Below are positions 12,051-22,500 of a stretch of DNA of 64,000 bases, one piece after another (within the stretch, counting starts at the first letter, position 1; the number at the start of each line of letters is the position of its first letter). Made by a program: the position numbers and the translations under genes. The stretch is from NCBI GenBank assembly GCA_002270565.1, contig NQMI01000140.1:54685-118684 (forward strand), given 5' to 3'. The stretch comes from Stenocarpella maydis (lineage: Eukaryota; Ascomycota; Sordariomycetes; Diaporthales; Diaporthaceae). The notes under the pieces were generated by a model. It was not told the DNA's origin. It ran no database searches and worked only from the letters and a program-made list of their open reading frames with translations.

Positions 12051-13244
12051 AAAAGAGAGGCAAAATCTTCTTTATATAGGTCACAATAGTGCCTTAGAAG
12101 TATAGCAGCTTCTTCTGATTTATTAAGTATATATAATCAAGCAAGATATTACTAGAGAAATACTACTCTTAAATCTATTAAACCTACTATATTATATACT
12201 ATAAGATGCCTATAATCACGTTATCCTTATTAATGCAAAATCTATACTAAGTCTCCTTCTCTTTAAGCTAGTATAGTATTATCTAAATTAGTATATATAT
12301 ATCTTATTTCTATTATCAAAAGCCAGTAAGCTAGTTCTTTATAGTATTATTTCCCACCTTAATGTTTGGGTACTAGCAATAAAGGGCAGCCTCAAGTTGC
12401 CTGGGCTTTGCTTATAATAGGTCTTAAGCTATTTAAGTAAGGAATTCATAGTATTCTTGTGATAGCTTTATGAATCCGCATTAAGCCTCTGGGATATCCT
12501 ATAGGCTATAATTAGTATACCTTCCCTCCTTAACTTAAAGGACCCATTTACTAGCTATATTCCTTATATAATATATAGTTACCTTCTATTTGTAGCTATA
12601 TTTAATTATAGAGGACTAATATTTTCTTATAGTGCTAGGCCGGGTAGTACCGCCCTAGCTATATATTAAGACTACATAAGTTGGTACTAAGCTTTATATA
12701 ACTATAGAGAACCTAAATAACTTTGCTGATGTATTTAGTTCCATATAAAGATTACTAAAAGTATTATAGCTATCATGAAATAGTTATAAGAAAGGGGGTG
12801 GATTAGCAAGGGCTAGTTGATGGTGGTTTATAGTAGTAATATTTGCATTCCATTATTAACAGTCGCATTGCTACTACGGCTTAAGGCTGCTATAGTCTAA
12901 CACATATACCATCGCTATAATACCAAAAAAACGTCTAATAACTAGATAGGGGTAATTGATGATACTTAATTGACTGGTCTGGGTAGTTTATCTATTTATT
13001 AAGGGTGTTGGGGGTGGGTGGTGGGTAATAGGGGTTGGGTGGTGTGAGGCGCGTTAGTCAACAACATATGTGGCCCTATAGCCCCTTGAGGAGGCACTCA
13101 AAATCAGCACTCGAGGTCGTCAAATTCAAGGGCCCCCGGCACTAGCGCCATTACGTCAGCGGAACGCGGCTGCCCTATTGGCTGCAGCGTTACTGGCGGC
13201 AACCGGCCGGGTGCTTAGTCACTAGCGTTATGTTTGCCATCTGT

Positions 13245-13269
13245 TTTCTTATGTGCGAATATCCGCATT
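13245..13269 (-). repeat. Right terminal inverted repeat of the MULE
   Basis: Exact reverse complement of the left arm at 10141-10165. It is followed after one base by the second copy of the target duplication. Confidence 0.9.
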
Positions 13270-13270
13270 C

Positions 13271-13278
13271 TTTCTTAT
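13271..13278. repeat. Target-site duplication, right copy (TTTCTTAT)
   Basis: Second copy of the octamer found at 10132-10139. It marks the right boundary of the insertion. Confidence 0.8.
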
Positions 13279-13997
13279 TTAACGCTGAGTATTTAAAGCG
13301 TTTACAATTGTTTGGAGGGACCGCTTGTAGCTGGTGCAGAGTGTCCACTACTGAGCTAAAAGACCTATTGTGAGGGCACCCTGGATAGCCCGACAATTTA
13401 TTATATAGTGGTACAGCCCCTATACTGTGCACCAGAATTTGTTTTTTGTTTTAGATAAGAAGTGTTTTGTGTTCGGATTAAGAACGAACATTTGAGGGGG
13501 CAGGCCGAAACCTCATTCTTGGCTACTTCGGGAGGGTTGAGCATAAAATATGCTTTTTGGCAAACCTGCTGCTGAAATCCACAACGATTGAATCGAATTC
13601 GTCCTCCATACCTACACAGCATTCGAGTTGCATGCAGCAGCTCTCGATCTGAATGCTGGCAGGGATTTCCAGAGCAGAGGAGAATCAGCAGCAATGGTCG
13701 CTCATGAAACACCTCTGAAGATCTGCCAGTGTAGAATTATACTTAACTATTTATGTCCTTGGTGACTGAAGCCTCGGATTGCGTATATTGTCTGCGTGAA
13801 ACGGAGGAATCCCATGCCAAGAGACGAGGGAAAAAACAATAGCAATCGTGCAAATCAGAGCCTACCGGGATTTGCTTGCCCCCGCTGCTGCAGCGCTAGG
13901 CATTTTATGGCATTGGAGTCACCTTCCCGCAGGTCATTTTCTTGGCTTGCTCTTTCGAACCTGGGACCCTCAACTTCGTTTCAACCAGCTGCTCAGG
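13279..13997. other. Spacer / promoter region of the PfkB kinase gene
   Basis: Normal base composition returns immediately after the transposon. Short open frames on both strands show no recognisable domain. The region must contain the 5' flank of the kinase gene starting at 13998. Confidence 0.5.
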
Positions 13998-15262
13998 ATG
14001 AAGCGATTCGTAGGAGTCGGAGCGTGCTACCTAGATACGATTTTAAGGTATGTGCCACGAAGTCTCCGAGTCTATGTGGCTTCTACCAACTGTCTCGCTC
14101 TAACATGTTAACCAGTATCCCACACTTCATAGCCGAAGATGAAAAGCTACGAGCGTCAGAAATAGTCCGTAGAAGGGGAGGGAACTGTCCTAACACGTTG
14201 GAAGTAATTCAACAGCTTCTTAATTGTCGAGGAGATATCGGCGTAGAGCTGAACCTGCTTGCAGTGCTGCTGCGCAGAGAGGGGCCCGTAGTACAAGAAA
14301 TCGAGCAGTCGTTGGGTGGTGGCGTGTCGCTTGACATGTGCTTATACCGGGACGAAAATGAAGAGCCTGCCTCCAGCTACATCCTCAGGAACCTCTCCAG
14401 CGGTTCCCGCACCATCATTAATTACAATGTGCTGCCGGAGATGAAGCTCGAGGAGTTCGTGAATGTGTCGAACACTGTCGCAAAGGATAGTATCTGGTGC
14501 CACTTTGAAGTACGTTTTACCCTTCGTGCAGTGCGTGATGGTATTCAAAAGAGCTGACTCCTCCAGGGACGGATCACCGAGGTCACCATCGCATGTCTGC
14601 GCCACTTGAGGGCTTTGTCCCATGACTTTAAGATAAGCGTCGAGATTGAGAAGCCCGCGCGGCCAGGCTTGCAGGAGCTGGTGCCTCTCGCCGACGTCGT
14701 TTTCTACTCTAAAAGCTGGGCTACTGTAAGGAACGCGGCCCGCATCCTATTGCGTCAAATCTATTCAAAGTTCGGAGCTGATGTTCGGATATCGCCAGGG
14801 CAATGGCTACAGAGATGGAAACTCGTTTCTTGTTGCGCAGGCCAAGCTGGCACCAAAAGCGTGAGTTCACATTTGGCTAGGCGACCGCGACTCAGTGTAC
14901 ATTGATGATATCTGATACGCGACTCACATGAAGGTGTTTGCTCTGTTGCACATGGGGTGAACAGGGGGCTTCAGCCATAGACCCAAGATCAATGGTCTCC
15001 TGCCACAGAGCTGCCTACGACTCGGGTGCGAAGCCTGTGGTTGAGTGAGTGATGCCCCGCACCGGGACCAGCCTTCAGTTCTGACATTCCTAGTACTGTT
15101 GGTGCTGGGGACACTTTCGTAGCCGGGGTGCTCTATTCCATGCTTGCCCACCCGGAGGATTGGGGGCTGCAGCAGAGAATGGACTTTGCGAACGAGCTCG
15201 CCGGGAGGAAGATATCTCAAGAGGGGTTTGCAGGATTGGGGGCGCTTATGGCGCATATATGA
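13998..15262 (+). CDS. Ketohexokinase-like PfkB-family sugar kinase
   Basis: Six exons join in phase: 13998-14047, 14116-14509, 14567-14725, 14799-14860, 14934-15044 and 15094-15262, giving 314 residues. The product starts MKRFVGVGACYLDTIL. It carries the substrate-side motif RRGGNCPNTLEVI near residue 30, then the ketohexokinase-like run FKISVEIEKPARPGLQELV followed by ADVVFYSKSW, then CTWGEQGA, and the PfkB signature DTVGAGDTF, whose Asp is the catalytic base. Ketohexokinases phosphorylate fructose or related ketoses at C1 with ATP in the cytosol. All splice sites are GT-AG, and no stop or frame break is seen. This makes it the only apparently intact member of the local sugar-kinase trio. 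Ribokinase or another sugar specificity cannot be excluded. Confidence 0.88.
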
Positions 15263-15542
15263 TAGAGCAGTATTTCGCAGCGGTTCAGCCACCGTTGTTG
15301 GACAGGGCCAGGGGCTACGGGAGTACCTACTAAGGTGTGTACCCCGGTTGTCAAGGTACATGGCCAACCACCAATGCAGGACTTGAAATAGAAGGCCTCT
15401 GAGAGCCCCGGCAATTTCAATTAGAGCAGGAACACCTGGTGAGATTGCTCTCCTCTTTCATCTCTCTCACCTGATAAGTCGGAGATCAAGAAGTGGCCAG
15501 CATTATATACCAAAAATTACTTGTCCGTCATAGCGCCTGGCC

Positions 15543-16945
15543 ATGACGGCAAGAGAGGACGGCCTTGGCCAAGCCTTAACCCAAGGCAACTTCGAGTTGG
15601 ACCAGGCTGTTTTGGATGTTATGTTTTTTTTTTGGACCACGTGGTGTCTCAAAGGCTTTATACTGGAATTTGCACTTATTTTATCATCCAAAACACAGCT
15701 TTGCCATCTCCCGGTACCGAGGTTATATCCGCTCATGCTTACGGGCAGTGGGTATGGGCCAAACAGGCCAAGATTCTTTGTCGGCTGCCCACTGGAGAGA
15801 CTGTGTCCTACTTCTTGAAGGTAAGCCCTGAAGATGTTGTACAAAAAGCATATCGTCACATCGATTTTATTCTAACATGAGTTTTTGTAATAAGTGACAA
15901 CAGGAGAAAGCGACAGGGATATGACAGAGGGACAGTTCGAGGCTGATAAAGCCTTGCATGCTGTTTCGCCCTCGTTTTGCCCGAAGCCCATAGCTTGGGC
16001 AAAGTATAAGTCTATTCCCGGGCCAGCCTCATACTTCCTGCTGGCCGAATTCCATGAAGTTGGCCAGCAACCACCAGAGCCACTTCACTTCGCTGCCCGT
16101 CTGGCTGATCTTCACAAGCGGTCGCTATCGCCGACAGGGAAATTCGGGTTTCACACCACAACATGTCACGGCAAGACTCAGCAGCTCACAGACCTTTTGG
16201 GAGGAGTCGTGGGAGACTCTTTACCGCAAGCAGCTCGCTCATGTCTTTGACATAGACCGCAGCCAACAGGCGCCGTGGCCAGAGTAGGGATTCTATGCCC
16301 GGCTGGTACTGGACAAGTGCGTTGAACGGCTTTTGCGGCCGCTTCAGAGTGACGGAAGGAGTATCAAACCGTGCCTAGTACACGGGAATATCTGGGACGG
16401 CAATACAGCGACAGATATGGAGACAGGCGAGCCTATTGTGTTTGATGGAAGTGCATTTCATGCCCACAATGAGTGCGGATTGGGAAATTGGAGGACTCCG
16501 AGGCACCGGCTGAGCAGTAAGACATACATCAGAACGTACAAACGGCATTTCCCTGCCAGTGAACCGGGTTAGTCCTTCATGTTCTGAACTCGTCCGGGGT
16601 TGACTTTGCTAACAATATTGATTCTTTGAAGAGGAATACCGGGATTCCCGCAACCTGGTCTACTCTCTTCGGTTCAATGTCACTGCTGCATGCCTCATCC
16701 CAGGAAGCAATTATCGTCAACAGTAAGAAATAACCCTCCTCCGGCATTACTAACAGCATAATACGGTAGGTTCATCAGCTGAACTCTTTGACGGTGTGTT
16801 TGAGGATCTACAGAAGCTCTGCCGCCGAATATGTCCCGAGGAAGTAGAGTCTTTTAGACGACAGAAGAAGCAAGAGGAAGACTCAAGCTCCTCCGAGGAT
16901 AGCGGAGGCAATACCGAGGAGGAGGAGGAGGAGGAGGAGGATTAA
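15543..16945 (+). pseudogene. Fructosamine kinase-family pseudogene
   Basis: Fragments in three frames line up in order with a fungal fructosamine kinase (FN3K/APH fold). They are an N-terminal exon (NFELDQAVLDV); AYGQWVWAKQAKILCRLPTG followed by YFLK; MTEGQFEADKALHAVSPSF; FARLADLHKRSLSPTGKFGF; WEESWETLYRKQLAHVFDI; KPCLVHGNIWDGNTATDME; and a C-terminal LFDGVFEDLQKLCRRI with an acidic poly-Glu tail. Breaks: the intron acceptor near 15893 is shifted by one base (TAAG where TAGG would fit), one extra base at about 16193, an in-frame TAG at 16285-16287, and a phase problem at the last intron (about 16715-16768). The catalytic loop reads HGN instead of HGD (codon at 16387-16389). Active relatives phosphorylate ketoamines (glycated amines), destabilising them. 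This copy cannot encode a full active enzyme. Confidence 0.85.
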
Positions 16946-17226
16946 TAATAGGAATAAGAATAAGACTAAAAGGTCCAAGTTTGACCGGAGTGTTGTTGAT
17001 TTGATGCACACATTGAATTTCTCTTCCATTCTCATTCCTGCTCCAACCTTAGTTTATCCTTACGGCTTGATCAAGCTCTCAATGAAATAAGATGGTTCCC
17101 CGTGGAGCGAAGGTCAAGGTATGGTAGGGTTATTTGAAGACATTTGATATGCCTATGGTGTCTGATCTACGTGGTCCATTTACGATATTCACAAATGGCG
17201 GTCATTAGGAGCGACCTGTTGGGCGG

Positions 17227-18803
17227 CTAGGAGAGCAATGATCGCGCGGCCCCCACACTGGACCCGTCCTTCGTGTGGCCGATAACAATCCGGCCCTCTC
17301 CCTTCTTGCTGATACCATCCATTGCTTGCAGCGATTCTCTCATGTATGTCTCAAAACCTGGGTAGTGCTCTACAACGCTACCATCTACGGCCACGTCGAC
17401 TTTCTTGTTAACCTGTAACTCGCCATCTAAAAGCTTTCCCTGCAGAATCACTGATCTGACTGCCATTCCAGCTAGCCTCCCAGCTCGTTTGCCTATCGCC
17501 AAGGCAATTGCTTTGACGGCTTGAGCATCTTCCACGGTGACCCTGCCTGCTGGAACCCCGAGGGCCTCGCTTATTTTTTGGTGCAAGGGGATCAATGTGG
17601 CCGTGGTGTCTGCTTTTGCTACAGACAGAATCGATGAGTTTACCGACCAGCTTTTCTTGAGCATAGCACCTTCAGATTCTGTTTCTTGCACGTCATCGGG
17701 TACTCCGTGTCGGAAAGGCTGCAGTGCGCCATCTATGTACAGCTCTAGGACGGCCAGGCGAAGTAGCTCACCCAAGAACATACCAGATACTCGTTTCTCG
17801 AACATCTGGTTGCCAGGGTTCACGCTGTTTCTGTCCAGCTCAGTATCATACGGGGTGACTGGTAGAAAGGAGAGCTTGTTGTCGAAGGAACCCCATTTCG
17901 TGCTTATGAACATCCTACCACTAGAGGGATCAAATTCGCCGTCCAGATGTTTGGAGACTGCTCGTAACTGTTCCATGTACACGCCATTGGTTCCGGTACC
18001 GAATATGGCGCCGACTGCCGGACGTTCATCCCGCATAGGTAGCGAGTAAGCTCGGCTCATGATGGTTCCCATCGCGTCGTTCACCAGGGCTGTGACCTTG
18101 ACTGGAAGTCCAAGGCGGTCAATCTCCGTTTGGAGTAGGATGCAGACATCCTCGTTGACGGCACCAGAAATATCGAACCCTTTTGTCCACCTAAGCAAGA
18201 TTCCAGCGTTGACTGCGGTCTGATAGGCCGGAAAAGAAAAGGTGAAGCCCAGGGCAAAGAATGGATGCGCAGAGTCTTTCTCGGCAAGCTCTAGAGCAGG
18301 CTGGTGGTAGGTCTTCAAAAATTCCCCTATTCGCTCTGCGATGAATAAAAACAGCTCTCGCGCCGTCTCGGCAACCATTACCTCGGCAGGAATGGGAAGC
18401 TGGGTCTGAAAGACGGTAGTGGTCGTATCTCCATGGAGATGAACAGAACACACTCTCAGATTGGTGGCACCCAGATCGACCCCGAGAGATAGACCCTAGG
18501 AAGAATAGTGAGCCAAGGAGAGCATATTACATCCTGACAACATCTACCTACCTTCTTATTCCCCACGCGCAACTTGAGTGACATAGGTCGGGATCTGACA
18601 CATGGATGGGTTCTTCTGCTGCAGACCAAGTCCTATCAAGTAGGCGTCAGCCCCGTCGCCCCGAGGCAGACCGGATGTGCAGCAAACCTACTCAGCTCTC
18701 TTATGAACTCAGTGGCGCATTTCCGAATGCCATCATCCTTCATGTCGAATACCACCGCGATGTGTCTCGCGCGCGCGAGAAGCAGTGTCTCTGTGGCTGT
18801 CAT
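17227..18803 (-). pseudogene. Hexokinase-family gene (GlcNAc kinase-like motifs) with a frame break near the N-terminus
   Basis: Exons 18803-18692, 18632-18552 and 18495-17227 together read as a hexokinase of about 487 residues: EFIRELRLGLQQKNPSMCQI, PTYVTQVARGE, then LGVDLGATNLRVCSV (phosphate 1), FTFSFPAYQT, RWTKGFD, TALVNDAMGTIMSRAY (phosphate 2, Asp base) and GAIFGTGTNGVY. The GTGTNG form resembles fungal N-acetylglucosamine kinases more than glucose hexokinases. Exon 2 holds 81 nt where 80 are needed: GGGGAATAAGAAG creates a stop (TAA) unless one T is removed. A shorter in-frame model can start at ATG 18584 (MSLKLRVGNKK joined to GLSLGVDLG), giving 433 residues but lacking the N-terminal helices. 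So the gene is either truncated or newly broken. The last exon of 422 codons is fully open, suggesting recent damage or a sequence error. It faces the fructosamine kinase relic tail to tail. Confidence 0.72.
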
Positions 18804-19556
18804 GGCGTCAAGTGCAGCTGGGTGTATTGGCTTGGAACGGAGTGCGGCCTGTCGATCAAATTAGTTATTTAGAGATATCTGTATTCCCAGCAGGTTCACA
18901 ACAGCTTTCCGCTACCTTGGAGAGGAAGCCTAATGTCCCGGGGGCAGTCTACCTATACGGGAAAGTAAAAGGCGTGTACAGGTACTTCCGATATATTCAC
19001 CAATTTTCTATCGGAAAGCGGCGCAGATGTGACAGACGCACCATACGTTTGCTTCCGTCACAATCTCATGTGGGTTGTAAACCACAAACTCGGGGGAGCG
19101 CCCATCCTCCGCCGGCTCCAAGGCGCTTAAATGTCCAGATTGGTACGATAGCTGCAGTAGTGCTGCTCATTACTGGTCCCACAAGGCCAACACCGGTTCA
19201 GCTCCCCTATACCCAGTGGGTAGGATAGGCCGAGGCATTTACAACAACGGGGTTGCACGGTAGGACACGACAGCTAGGACAACCCTTGGAAACGACGACG
19301 AGGCTCTGGGGTGGCAGGTGACCCCTTTTTCCGTGTCCGCACGTTGGGGGGTTAGAATCATTGCCCATCTCAGCTCGAATTCTGAGCTGGCTTTCCTTCC
19401 CACATGCCGGCATTTCCTTCGAACAGGACTCGTGTTGAAGCTAGCTCGTCGTCTCATTATGAACACATTGCGGGGTGTTTGCGTTGGTAAATCTGATCGC
19501 TCGCCGGAACTTTTGAAAGCCGGATATATAAAAGTTGGCTACTGACTGACTTACCA
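18804..19556. other. Divergent promoter region (hexokinase-like and NLR genes)
   Basis: The 5' ends of the hexokinase-like gene (minus) and the NLR gene (plus) flank this 750-bp stretch. No coding signal was recognised in it. It carries a short alternating GC run just inside the hexokinase-like 5' end (18769-18778). Confidence 0.5.
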
Positions 19557-22500
19557 ATGGACCGGGTTCGTGGTGCCATGTATTCCCTCAACCTGCCCTT
19601 CTGGTAACCTTTCCTGGCAAACATCGTCATTAACATACATATCGCCACTCAGCTTCGGAAAATTGTGGACAAGCTGGTCTCTCGACGCTCAGACAAGGAC
19701 CTGGGGCTCCCATATGATCACGAAAGTATTGGAGACACTACGCTCGAATCAGATGCAGGGTCTCTGTCGCAATCTGTGGGTGATTGGAAGAGACACCTTT
19801 CAGAGCCAGCAATCCGCTACAATCCAACTGGCCCACCACATTATGATGCACTAAGCCGCAACGCCAACTTCGACGATCAGAGCCCTTTTAAACCTCTATC
19901 CGCGGGCAATGGCCCTTCTCCCTTGACTTCCCCACCTCCAACCCCCTTGGCCTCACACTGATCCACGTTTTCCCGGAGCCCTTGGTAGACCTAATATTTG
20001 TGCACGGTCTCTGTGGTACCTCTGTAGGTACATGGTCATGGGACAGAGATCCAAGTAACTTTTGGTTGCCATGACTTGCGAGCGATGCTGAGCTGTCAAG
20101 GTCACGCGTTTTTACGTACGGCTACGATGCCAGCCTGACTGGACCCTATACTACGCTGAATATTCTCGCCTTTTCAAAAGATCTACCTTTTGGAATGAAG
20201 ACATACTCTGGGCAAGACCTCTCCAATAGAGTTCCGATTGGAAAGGTAATTTACGAATCTTCGTGGCTGCGTAATATGCTAATGTCTCTCCTCTAGCTCC
20301 CTATCGTCTTTGTCGTGCACAGCATGGGCGGCCTGGTGGCAAAGAAGGTGCGATATCATCTTGGTAATAGTCCGAGGGGACTTGAGTGAGAACTGATATG
20401 ATCTCATAAATTAGGCTTACATTATTGGAAAGACTGACCCCCAATATAATGAAATGATGTCGCGTGTTTCAGGAATGGTATTCTTGGCCACGCCGCATAA
20501 GGGTTCCCAGCTTGCACAGACTCTCAACAACATTCTGAAAGTCACGCCAGGCGGAAGTGCTAGAGCATTTGTCGCGGAGCTGGAAAGAATTCAGGGGCGC
20601 TGCAAGATATCAACGAACAGTTTCGCAACATGCGCTCCAGCTTGGAAGTAGTTTCTTTCTACGAGACAATCAAGACACCAATCGGCGGCGGCATCAAAAG
20701 ATTGGCAAGTCAATAGTCCTATGCCATTCAACAAGCGTGTGTACTGACCTGAGGCATAGATTGTGGAGAGAGAGACTCCGCGCTGTTGGAGTATCCGGGG
20801 GAGACTTCAAGTTCCCTCATAGCTGACCACCACGGGATGGCCAAGTTTAGAGACCCACTCGACTCGAATTTTACAAATGTTACAAATGTGCTACTGTGGC
20901 TCATGAAGCAGCTTGTTGGCCAACATACACCCTCGCTTGGTATGCACATATTCCAACTCCTTTCTGACATGTACTTATGTGGACCGTAGGTCAAATAATT
21001 ACTGTGAAGACAGCACTGGCACATCGCGACTCCTTACCGGTACCTTCGGCCTCACCTGCAAGGACCGAAGATTCCCCATTGGATAGACTGAGAAGCATCC
21101 TGGGAATCACAGATCATTACGATGAGGATTTGGAGCTTTTCACCGAAAGGCTTCCAGGCTCATGCCAATGGCTACTGAGGAGGACGGGTTTTCAAGACTG
21201 GGCGGCCAACAGTCCCAAATCATCCGGTCTACTGTGGATCACGGGCAACCCTGGCTCGGGAAAATCAACGTTGGCGAGTTTTGTAATCCAGCACTTGAGG
21301 AATCAAGCCTACCTAGGCACGTGCCAGCATCACTTCTTCCTTGCCGGCGACCAGAAGAAAAGATCACTAGCCTACGTCCTTCGAAACCTGGCGTTCCAGT
21401 TCGCGTTATCATCCGAGGTTTATATGGCGAGACTGTTTGAGCTCAGTGAGGCCACTGGGATTTTATTCGAGCAGCAGAAAGCATCTGTGATATGGGAAAA
21501 GATCTTTGAAGGTATCCTTTTTAGGATGCCATCGGAGGCTCCTCTGTTCTGGTTGCTGGACGGGCTCGACGAGGCGGAGTCATCCTTTGACTTCCTGAAG
21601 TTGATATCGAAAGTGCGATCGGCAACACGAATCAACATCCTCCTCATTAGCCGCCCTACCAAGGACCTTGCCAAGGATATGGGTGATCTTCTTCCTACAA
21701 TTACGCACGAACGAATTTCCGCTGGCGATACTATCGAGGACATTAGAGACTATGTGCGTGCTTCGGTATCCAAGATCCTACCTAGTAACGAGTCCCAAGA
21801 GGAAGTGGTTAAAGACATCATGGCCAAGGCAGCGGGCTCGTTCCTCTGGGCTAAAATCGCTTTGGACAGGATTAGAGACAACTGGTACACAAAGGATGAC
21901 ATCAGAAATGCCCTCGACGAACTACCGGCGGGTATGGAGCCACTCTATCAAAGGATGATGGACGTCGTGTGCCAACAACCCGAAAAGACCACAGCCATGG
22001 CCACACGGATCCTGACCTGGGCGACGTGCTCCTTGGTGCCACTGGATATCTCAAAGCTGAGAGTGGCCTTGGAGCCCGAGTTTCAAGGTTTTGTCAACCT
22101 CAGCCGGATGGTCGAAGAGATATGTGGCCACTTCGTCACAGTCAACAAGTCCAAAGTGACGCTCATCCACCACACGGCCCGACAATTCCTTCTTCGCAGA
22201 AACGGCGGCCTGCCACTGGCGATCTCAGAGCACGGCTGTCACGAGCACGCGGCTTCGGTATGCCTGGAGTTTTTATCCGACTCTGTAAAGTGGCGCCGCG
22301 TCTTCTGTTCGGCCAGGGATCTGAAAGACTCGAAGCCAGAGACTGCGAGAAATGCCGTGTTCGACGAGCATCCCTTTCTCTTCTACGCGCTGAGCCATTG
22401 GACATACCACGTGAGCCACGCCTCGACCGACTCGACCGAGTTCTTGGAGCAGGTCTTGGGCTTCATGGAGGAACACTGCCTCTTGTGGATCCACGGGGTA

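Larger units (their letters stand above)
10140..13270 (-). mobile_element. Degenerate Mutator-like (MULE) DNA transposon, 3.1 kb
   Basis: The element is bounded by 25-bp perfect terminal inverted repeats (10141-10165 and 13245-13269, starting AATGCGGATATTCGCACATA) and flanked by the direct repeat TTTCTTAT. Inside, the minus strand still shows a MULE transposase in pieces. Composition is strikingly AT-rich with many TA steps and stop codons, most extreme at 11.1-13.0 kb, whereas the host genes nearby are GC-rich. This is the pattern expected from repeat-induced point mutation (RIP), a fungal defence that mutates C to T in repeated DNA. No intact transposase frame remains, so the element is not autonomous now. 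Element class rests on the transposase remnants plus TIR and duplication length. Confidence 0.85.

Noticed and set aside
18632..18692. A second frame break at intron 1 of the hexokinase-like gene
   Set aside because: Using the better donor GTAGGT (starting at 18691) joins exon 1 to GACTTGGTCTG in phase, so no lesion is needed there.
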